From positions 20,431 to 50,079 of the forward strand of contig DEBI01000111.1 of NCBI GenBank assembly GCA_002348465.1: DNA of 29,649 nucleotides. The letters are read 5' to 3'. Source of the DNA: Gemmatimonadales bacterium UBA2960 (GTDB lineage Bacteria > Gemmatimonadota > Gemmatimonadetes > Longimicrobiales > Gaopeijiaceae). Positions 24,502-29,649 of the stretch are shown here, piece by piece; position 1 is the stretch's first letter, and every line of letters starts with the position of its first letter. The notes below the pieces were generated by a model, which made no database searches, was not told where the DNA came from, and was given only the letters and a program-made list of their open reading frames with translations. A program made the position numbers and the translations under genes.

Positions 24502-25565
24502 AATCTAAAAGACCCGTTCCTGAGCATCAGGTTCTTCTTCAGGGCTTCCTAGAAGGAAGCGTCCTAGGGCTCGCTAGGGCGATTTCCGTGGTAGAAAATG
24601 AACGCGACGGGTTTCAGGACTTGCTTCACACAGTGATGACTTCGGGTCCGCAAACGAAACGGGTCGGTTTCACCGGTCCTCCAGGGGCGGGAAAGTCCAG
24701 TATAGTAGCCGCGGTTGCGACCGCATACCGAGGGTTGGAGGAACATCTGGGTATCGTAGCGGTCGACCCAACTTCACCGTATTCCGGGGGGGCATTATTG
24801 GGTGACCGGATCCGCATGAACGATATAGCGACCGATCCAGGAATCTTCATCCGCTCTATGGCGACAAGAGGCTCACTGGGAGGGCTTGCAACCTCAACGA
24901 AGGAAGTCGTGGACCTAATGGATTCTTTCGGCTTCGACCGGGTGTTGGTGGAGACCGTAGGAGTTGGTCAAACCGAACTGGAAGTTACCGCAGCCGCGGA
25001 CACTGTAGTCGTGGTCCTAGTGCCGGAGTCAGGCGACGCCATCCAAGCCATGAAGGCCGGGCTAATGGAGGTAGCAGATATTTTCGTCGTTAATAAGGCG
25101 GATCGGCCAGGCGCACCACGCTTGGTCAAGGAACTCCGCCAAGCCTTGCATCTGCGGGCGGGTCGGGAGTTGAGGGATATCCCGGCGCACCATGGAGTCG
25201 ATTTGGGTAAGGCGATGAAGCGAGAGAGAATGTCTGATGCCTCAGAGCAAGAGGTAGAGGGATGGGCGGTGCCGGTACTGACCACGAATGCGTTGACTGG
25301 TGAGGGAGTCGATAAGCTACTTGAAACTATCGAAGCGCATCGAAGGTGGCTTGTTGAAAGTGGGGAGCTTGGAGAGCTCAGAAGGGCAAGGTCTGGGATC
25401 CGAATACGAGATGTGGTCGATCGGGAAATGCGTCGTATCGCCTGGAATTCTGAGCGGGTGAACGGGTTGCTAACGCAAGGTGTTGAAGAAATCTCATCGG
25501 GGAGGGGTACACCGTATTCAGCTGCGGATAATATTTTGCGAGCGCTTCTCCAAGATAGAGCCTAG
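24498..25565 (+). CDS. meaB: MeaB/ArgK-type G3E GTPase, acyl-CoA mutase chaperone
   Basis: GTPase that gates adenosylcobalamin loading and protects B12-dependent acyl-CoA mutases from inactivation. It has 355 residues from the ATG at 24498, which overlaps the previous stop as ATGA. Walker A GPPGAGKSS is at 60-68, the MeaB block DPTSPYSGGALLGDRIRM at 90-107, switch region VETVGVGQTE at 151-160 and base-recognition NKAD at 199-202. A helical N-extension and a C-terminal dimerisation arm match the family. It lies just upstream of the two mutase subunits, though a probable terminator separates them. The older name ArgK (arginine transport kinase) is a misannotation of the same family. Confidence 0.95.
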   Translation: MKSKRPVPEHQVLLQGFLEGSVLGLARAISVVENERDGFQDLLHTVMTSGPQTKRVGFTGPPGAGKSSIVAAVATAYRGLEEHLGIVAVDPTSPYSGGALLGDRIRMNDIATDPGIFIRSMATRGSLGGLATSTKEVVDLMDSFGFDRVLVETVGVGQTELEVTAAADTVVVVLVPESGDAIQAMKAGLMEVADIFVVNKADRPGAPRLVKELRQALHLRAGRELRDIPAHHGVDLGKAMKRERMSDASEQEVEGWAVPVLTTNALTGEGVDKLLETIEAHRRWLVESGELGELRRARSGIRIRDVVDREMRRIAWNSERVNGLLTQGVEEISSGRGTPYSAADNILRALLQDRA

Positions 25566-25566
25566 A

Positions 25567-25578
25567 GCAGGCACTTCG
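25567..25578 (+). repeat. 12-base direct repeat, copy 1 (before mutase large subunit)
   Basis: GCAGGCACTTCG occurs here, right after the meaB stop, and again at 27503-27514 in front of the mutase small subunit. Both copies lie in the only two sizeable spacers of this section. It could be a shared regulatory element or chance. Confidence 0.3.
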
Positions 25579-25613
25579 TGGTGTAATCATCCATCCGGCA
25601 TAATTCAACCTGA

Positions 25614-25657
25614 GGGAAGCATCTCCGGTTACCGGAATTTCCCTTGTATCTTTTTTG
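25614..25657 (+). terminator. probable intrinsic terminator after meaB
   Basis: A nested hairpin: GGGAA (25614-25618) pairs with TTCCC (25639-25643), enclosing TCCGGT (25624-25629) paired with ACCGGA (25631-25636). A T-rich stretch CTTTTTTG follows at 25650-25657. The T-run starts about 7 bases after the stem, a little far, and the inner loop is only one base before opening, so strength is uncertain. It would end the vanZ-to-meaB transcript and leave the mutase genes to their own promoter. Confidence 0.55.
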
Positions 25658-25717
25658 TTCGGACAAGCCGAGACCGTTTTAGGCGGTCGTCAGTTATGAA
25701 TCCCAGGGAGAAGGATC

Positions 25718-27433
25718 TTGTCGACCATTGAGCGGGACCTCCTTAAACGAACAGATCTAGAAAAGGCTTTAAGACGGAGCGAGATCGAGGTAGCAGACTT
25801 AAAGACGCGTCTAGCAGAGTGGGAAGAGAGATATGATGCCCTCCCCAAACGCGATGCTTCGTTCTCCACCGTTTCGGGGAGAGAGGTCAAACCTCTCTAC
25901 ACTGAACTGGATCACTCCCGAGCACATAAGCCAATCGGGTATCCAGGGATGTATCCGTATACTCGTGGGCCGTATGCAACGATGTATAGGACGCGCCTTT
26001 GGACGATGCGTCAATTCGCCGGCTTTGCTACGGCAGAAGAAACCAACCAGCGATACAAGTATCTCCTTGAGCACGGTCAGACTGGGCTGAGTGTAGCATT
26101 CGATTTTCCGACGCTCATGGGGTACGACTCTGACCATGAGCGCTCGCTTGGTGAGGTAGGTGTGTGTGGCGTAGCTGTCTCGTCACTAGCAGACATGGAG
26201 AGGCTTTTCGAGGATATTCCGCTTGATCGCGTTTCGGTATCAATGACCATCAACGGACCGGCGATCATTCTTTTCTGTTTCTATGTCGCGGCAGCCGAAA
26301 AACAAGGCGTCGACGTCAGTGAGCTTCGTGGCACAGTCCAAAACGATATTCTGAAGGAATATCAGGCACAGCACGCGTGGATCTATCCACCCGAGCCGGC
26401 GCTTCGCTTGATAGTAGATATGTTCGAGTGGTGCAGCGACAACACCCCGAAGTACAACCCGATATCTATCTCTGGATATCACATTAGGGAGGCCGGGGCC
26501 ACGGCTGCTGAGGAACTCGCTTTTACGCTGAGGAATGGCTTTGAGTACGTAGAGAGAGGTATTGCTCGCGGGCTGGATGTCGACTCGTTCGCCCCGCGTC
26601 TCTCTTTCTTTTTTGACGTTCACAACGACTTCTTTGAAGAGATAGCAAAGCTGCGCGCCGCTCGTCGAATTTGGGCTAGGGGGATGAAAGAGAAATACGG
26701 AGCTAAGAATCCTGATTCATGGCGCTTGCGGACGCACTGTCAGACCGCGGGAGTCACGCTCACAGCTCAGCAGCCAGAGAACAACATCGTACGCGTTGCT
26801 TATCAGGCGATGGCAGCAGCCTTGGGTGGAACACAGTCTCTGCACACAAACTCTATGGACGAGACTTTGGCTTTGCCCACGGAAAAAGCAGTTCGGATAG
26901 CTCTCCGCACCCAGCAGATCCTTGCACATGAGTCTGGAGTGGCGCTGACCATCGATCCGCTTGCAGGATCGCACTATGTCGAAGCGCTAACGGATGAACT
27001 AGAAGATGAGGCGATGGGCCTATTCGAGGAAATCGACGAGATGGGCGGTGTTGTTCTGGGAATCGAGCAGGGATGGTTCCAGCAGGAAATAGCGAAATCG
27101 GCAATGCGTCAACAAAGGGAATTTGAATCCGGTGAGCGAATCACCGTGGGGGTGAACTCCTTCACTGAGGGCTCATCGGACGTCGAGATCGAAATGCTAA
27201 GGATTGATCCAGAAGTCGAGAAACGCCAAGTCGCAAGTATGTCAGATATGCGAGCAGGCCGGGACGATGAGGCGGTGAGAGTGACACTGGCTGCGCTGAC
27301 AGAAGGATGCCGCAGCAAAGAAAATTTAGTACCACTAATTCTTGATTGCGTGAGAGGATACTGCACTCTCTTCGAGATCCGGGCCGCGATGGAAGAGGTC
27401 TTCGGATCCTACAAGGAGCCCGTTTTCTTCTAA
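25718..27433 (+). CDS. icmA: B12-dependent acyl-CoA mutase large subunit, isobutyryl-CoA mutase-like
   Basis: Adenosylcobalamin radical mutase substrate-binding subunit, 571 residues, a TIM barrel without the B12 domain, as in Streptomyces IcmA (about 566). Family blocks: GYPGMYPYTRGPYATMYR (74-91), GLSVAFDFPTLMGYDSDH, GTVQNDILKEY (205-215), ISGYHIREAGAT, LRTHCQTAGVTLTAQQPENN and GGTQSLHTNSMDETLALPT. Methylmalonyl-CoA mutase fixes the substrate carboxylate with Tyr89 and Arg207 (Propionibacterium numbering). Here those positions are Phe100 (TMRQFAGF) and Gln218 (EYQAQHAW), also 118 apart, the same pair as IcmA Phe80 and Gln198. So isobutyryl/butyryl-CoA is the likely substrate; hydroxyisobutyryl-CoA mutase has Ile instead of Phe. 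The TTG start has GGGAG 7 bases upstream. Automated labels will probably say methylmalonyl-CoA mutase. Confidence 0.9.
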   Translation: MSTIERDLLKRTDLEKALRRSEIEVADLKTRLAEWEERYDALPKRDASFSTVSGREVKPLYTELDHSRAHKPIGYPGMYPYTRGPYATMYRTRLWTMRQFAGFATAEETNQRYKYLLEHGQTGLSVAFDFPTLMGYDSDHERSLGEVGVCGVAVSSLADMERLFEDIPLDRVSVSMTINGPAIILFCFYVAAAEKQGVDVSELRGTVQNDILKEYQAQHAWIYPPEPALRLIVDMFEWCSDNTPKYNPISISGYHIREAGATAAEELAFTLRNGFEYVERGIARGLDVDSFAPRLSFFFDVHNDFFEEIAKLRAARRIWARGMKEKYGAKNPDSWRLRTHCQTAGVTLTAQQPENNIVRVAYQAMAAALGGTQSLHTNSMDETLALPTEKAVRIALRTQQILAHESGVALTIDPLAGSHYVEALTDELEDEAMGLFEEIDEMGGVVLGIEQGWFQQEIAKSAMRQQREFESGERITVGVNSFTEGSSDVEIEMLRIDPEVEKRQVASMSDMRAGRDDEAVRVTLAALTEGCRSKENLVPLILDCVRGYCTLFEIRAAMEEVFGSYKEPVFF

Positions 27434-27454
27434 TCAGGGCGCTTCTGCTCGAAG

Positions 27455-27471
27455 CCTTCGCTCAGCGAAGG
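27455..27471. repeat. inverted repeat 1 in the mutase subunit spacer
   Basis: CCTTCGCT, then C, then AGCGAAGG: a perfect 8-base-arm hairpin about 22 bases after the large-subunit stop. No T-run follows, so it is not a standard intrinsic terminator. It may stabilise the 3' end of the upstream message or mark a processing site. Confidence 0.5.
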
Positions 27472-27495
27472 GCAGGAAGAAAGTCATCCCGTTAC

Positions 27496-27509
27496 TGCCT
27501 GTGCAGGCA
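27496..27509. repeat. inverted repeat 2 in the mutase subunit spacer
   Basis: TGCCTG-TG-CAGGCA, 6-base arms with a 2-base centre, so more like a protein-binding palindrome than an RNA hairpin. Its right arm overlaps copy 2 of the 12-base repeat. Confidence 0.4.
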
Positions 27510-27514
27510 CTTCG
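27503..27514 (+). repeat. 12-base direct repeat, copy 2 (before mutase small subunit)
   Basis: Identical GCAGGCACTTCG to 25567-25578, here overlapping inverted repeat 2. Confidence 0.3.
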
Positions 27515-27558
27515 AATCGACGCCTTCGGCTGCTTCTCATAGATTGGGTGAAATTGAG

Positions 27559-27564
27559 TATAGT
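27559..27564 (+). promoter_or_regulatory. candidate -10 element for the mutase small subunit
   Basis: TATAGT matches the sigma-70 -10 consensus in five of six positions and lies 50 bases before the small-subunit ATG. Only a weak -35 (TTCTCA at 27534-27539, 19-base spacing) is seen. Inverted repeat 3 (ATCTCT-C-AGAGAT, 27584-27596) would lie in the 5' leader. Confidence 0.3.
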
Positions 27565-27583
27565 TTTTGGTGACAGCTCGCGT

Positions 27584-27596
27584 ATCTCTCAGAGAT
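27584..27596. repeat. inverted repeat 3 in the mutase subunit spacer
   Basis: ATCTCT-C-AGAGAT, perfect 6-base arms, 18 bases ahead of the small-subunit ATG. Possible operator or leader hairpin; no function can be assigned. Confidence 0.35.
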
Positions 27597-27613
27597 CCAA
27601 CTCGAGTCATAAA

Positions 27614-28027
27614 ATGGGTGATGAACGGAAGATAAGGATCTTGGTAGCCAAGCCTGGGCTCGACGGCCACGATCGTGGAGCGAAGGTCATTGCAAGCGCG
27701 TTTCGTGATGCGGGTTTTGAAGTTGTTTACACCGGTTTGCATCAGACCCCAGAGATGATAGTCAGCGCGGCAATCCAGGAGGATGTGGATGTGGTGGCCA
27801 TGTCGGTCTTGTCTGGTGCCCACATGACTCTTTTCCCAAGAGTAAAGGCTCTCCTTGATGAGTTAGGCGCGGACCACATTCTTTTAACCGGCGGCGGTAT
27901 TATCCCTGAGGATGACGTTGCCGAGCTAGAGCTTGAGGGTATTGGTCGATTGTTCGGCCCCGGGACGTCGACATCTGATGCGATCGCATACGTCAAAGAA
28001 TGGTTCTCAACTACTGATGAAGCCTGA
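27614..28027 (+). CDS. icmB: B12-binding small subunit of acyl-CoA mutase
   Basis: Rossmann-like cobalamin-binding subunit that pairs with the large subunit to form the mutase. It has 137 residues from ATG 27614, essentially the length of Streptomyces IcmB (136). The lower-ligand motif DxHxxG is Asp17-Gly-His19-Asp-Arg-Gly22 in KPGLDGHDRGAKV; TGLHQTPEMIV, SVLSGAH, LTGGGI and FGPGT complete the fold. In-frame ATG 27548 would add 22 residues unlike the family. A 180-base spacer with several inverted repeats separates it from the large subunit, unusual in this otherwise gapless region. No good ribosome binding site precedes the ATG. It overlaps the carboxyltransferase gene by 11 bases. Stand-alone B12 subunits also occur in split methylmalonyl-CoA mutases, so specificity rests on the large subunit. 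Confidence 0.93.
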   Translation: MGDERKIRILVAKPGLDGHDRGAKVIASAFRDAGFEVVYTGLHQTPEMIVSAAIQEDVDVVAMSVLSGAHMTLFPRVKALLDELGADHILLTGGGIIPEDDVAELELEGIGRLFGPGTSTSDAIAYVKEWFSTTDEA

Positions 28028-29639
28028 AGCCACAACGTCCCGGCGCTTGAGTGACCTCGCTCGTGAACTCAAGGGTCTCCGTGAAAAACTGAAGCTTGGA
28101 GGTGGCCAAGGGCAAATTGAAGAGCAACACGATAAGGACAAACTGACGGCTCGAGAACGTGTTCAGCTACTTTTCGACGACGGCGAGCATGCGGTAGAGA
28201 TAGGGATGCTCGTAGGGCACGATCTCTACGATGGTCAGGCTCCGGGGGCGGGAGTCGTTACAGCAGTTGGGCGTGTGGAGGGGAAGGAGGTGGTCGTAGT
28301 CGCCAATGACGCCACGGTCAAAGCTGGATCATGGTTTCCAGAGACAATCGCAAAGATTCTTCGTGCTCAGGAAATCGCCATGCGTTGCCGCATCCCAATT
28401 ATCTATCTGATCGATTCTGAAGGGATAAACTTCGCTCATCATGGAGGAGTATTCCCGGGCCAATACGGAGCCTCGCGGATCTTTTATTACAGCTCGATTA
28501 TGCGCAGGTATCTGCGTGTTCCCCAGTTTTCTGCAGTTATGGGTCCATGTGTTACAGGGAGTGCGTATTTACCAGCACTTTCAGATGTTATTCTGATGGT
28601 TGAGGGTGCCTCGTTCATGGGGCTTGCTGGTCCCGATTTGGCAAAAGATGCAACCGGAAAGTCTGTTGAGGCTGAGGCTCTAGGTGGGGCTAAGGTGCAT
28701 ACAGAGGTCAGTGGAGTGGCTCATTATATAGCCCCTGACGATGAGACGTGCGTTGCACGCCTTCGCCAACTTATCGGTGATCTGCCTAGGGCTAGCACCC
28801 CGATGAATGAGATGGGGACGCCGCCACGCCGGCTTGCTTACGACCTCTACGATTTGTTGCCCGAGGATCACCGGACTCCCTACGAGATCCGGGATGTTCT
28901 TGAATGTATTCTGGACGGAGACGGACTTGAGGAGTTCCAGCCGGGCCATGCGGCAGAGGTGGTTTGCGGGACAGCTCACCTAGAAGGTATGAGCGTGGGA
29001 GTAATCGCGAATGCCAGAGGTGTTTTCAAGTCATATCATGGTTCGGCACCTCATTTCGGTGGCATCGTCTATACGGAGAGCGCTCGAAAGGTCGCGTTCT
29101 TTATAGAGGCCATGAATCGGCGGGGTACCCCACTACTTTTCATTCAGGATGTGCTGGGTTTCATGGTAGGCCCTGAAGCCGAGCACTCCGGTATAATCCG
29201 AGCCGGAGCGGAGTTCATTGAGGCCATGGCAACGGCGACGGTGCCCAAGTTAGTTCTGACACTGAATCACGCTTCTGGGGCCGGATATTATGCGATGGCG
29301 GGTCAGGGGTTTGATCCTGATTTCATCCTTACACTGCCTACCGGACGAATGGGTGTTATGGAAGTTGATGGAGCGATAACGGCGCTGTTTGGAAGCCAGT
29401 TGGACGACCTAAAAGCCGAGGATCGGGTTCCGGATGATCAGCTGATGACGGAGATTGAAAAGGTGCGCAAGGAATATGATCGTCAGCTGGACGCGCGCTT
29501 TGCAGCTGCTAGAGGATTCGTCGATGAGATAGTTCTGCCTGAGGAAATTCGTTCATCGATTGGCCTGCTCTTGAGGGCAGCGCTTAACAATAAAGGTCCC
29601 CACACAGGACCCTTTCAGATCCCGCTAGACATGGTATGA
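28017..29639 (+). CDS. biotin-dependent acyl-CoA carboxyltransferase subunit (MccB/GcdA-like)
   Basis: Crotonase-fold carboxyltransferase subunit that moves CO2 between carboxybiotin and an acyl-CoA. It has 540 residues from ATG 28017, overlapping the B12 subunit by 11 bases. N-terminal half: GGGQGQIEEQHDKDKLTARE, VVVANDATVKAGSW, and the acyl-CoA oxyanion region near GPCVTGSAYLPALSD. C-terminal half: FIQDVLGFMVGPEAEHSGI and ASGAGYYAMAGQGFDPD. The C-half does not have the GFLPG and AYGGAYDVM blocks of propionyl-CoA carboxylase and is closer to methylcrotonyl-CoA carboxylase or glutaconyl-CoA decarboxylase alpha, without matching either fully, so the substrate is unknown. No biotin carboxylase or biotin carrier gene is in the window; one could lie downstream. 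The gene is complete, ending 10 bases before the window edge. Confidence 0.88.
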   Translation: MKPEATTSRRLSDLARELKGLREKLKLGGGQGQIEEQHDKDKLTARERVQLLFDDGEHAVEIGMLVGHDLYDGQAPGAGVVTAVGRVEGKEVVVVANDATVKAGSWFPETIAKILRAQEIAMRCRIPIIYLIDSEGINFAHHGGVFPGQYGASRIFYYSSIMRRYLRVPQFSAVMGPCVTGSAYLPALSDVILMVEGASFMGLAGPDLAKDATGKSVEAEALGGAKVHTEVSGVAHYIAPDDETCVARLRQLIGDLPRASTPMNEMGTPPRRLAYDLYDLLPEDHRTPYEIRDVLECILDGDGLEEFQPGHAAEVVCGTAHLEGMSVGVIANARGVFKSYHGSAPHFGGIVYTESARKVAFFIEAMNRRGTPLLFIQDVLGFMVGPEAEHSGIIRAGAEFIEAMATATVPKLVLTLNHASGAGYYAMAGQGFDPDFILTLPTGRMGVMEVDGAITALFGSQLDDLKAEDRVPDDQLMTEIEKVRKEYDRQLDARFAAARGFVDEIVLPEEIRSSIGLLLRAALNNKGPHTGPFQIPLDMV

Positions 29640-29649
29640 TCGTGTTGGG

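Noticed and set aside
25566..25717. Cobalamin riboswitch before the mutase genes
   Set aside because: The spacer is only about 150 bases, lacks a recognisable B12 box, and its main hairpin is better explained as a terminator.
25480..25731. Open frame bridging meaB and the mutase gene
   Set aside because: Its first third is out of frame within meaB and it runs through the probable terminator; no ribosome binding site or family similarity is seen.

Overview
The window is a dense, all-chromosomal stretch of housekeeping genes from a bacterium. It has no mobile element, CRISPR array, tRNA or rRNA that I can see. Genes abut or overlap by a few bases, and GTG and especially TTG starts are common (purB, trpC, trpA, phoH and the mutase large subunit). 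The mix is a two-PDZ HtrA protease with a possible lipoprotein signal, a PgpH-type phosphodiesterase next to phoH and ybeY, a YqeK/LytR_C/LepB block, and a split B12-dependent acyl-CoA mutase. This suggests a Gemmatimonadota-like or related FCB-group environmental bacterium. That placement is inference from gene content and sequence flavour only; I could not run a search.

Layout. (1) Bases 1-5050, minus strand: truA, transaldolase, HtrA-type protease, purB and purC (cut by the window edge), nearly all overlapping and so probably one operon. (2) 5239-10427: tryptophan biosynthesis in the order trpD, trpC, trpF, trpB, trpA on the plus strand, with lexA inserted antisense between trpD and trpC; trpE and trpG are not in the window. 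(3) 10419-15322: an RqcH/NFACT-family gene (minus), then a YqeK-like HD hydrolase, a membrane-anchored LytR_C protein and signal peptidase I (plus), then rlmN (minus). (4) 15461-25565: a long plus-strand series of vanZ-like, aspS, phoH, pgpH-like, ybeY, mgtE, ABC1/UbiB kinase and meaB, which ends at a probable intrinsic terminator near 25614-25657. (5) 25718-29639: separate large and small subunits of a B12-dependent acyl-CoA mutase, then a biotin-dependent carboxyltransferase subunit.

The part most worth a second look is the last one. The mutase would normally be labelled methylmalonyl-CoA mutase, but both residues that hold the substrate carboxylate in that enzyme (Tyr89 and Arg207, Propionibacterium numbering) are Phe100 and Gln218 here, at exactly the same spacing. 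That is the isobutyryl-CoA mutase pattern. The partner carboxyltransferase is also not a typical propionyl-CoA carboxylase beta subunit. Together with MeaB, the G-protein chaperone for such mutases, this looks like a branched-chain or butyryl acyl-CoA module rather than the textbook propionate-to-succinate route.

Other points are a TrpD with Gly in place of the Asp of GTGGD, an ABC1 kinase with KIAQ in place of KxGQ, an RqcH with Glu at the usual Asp of its Asp-Arg pair, and a short palindrome in the lexA-trpC gap.
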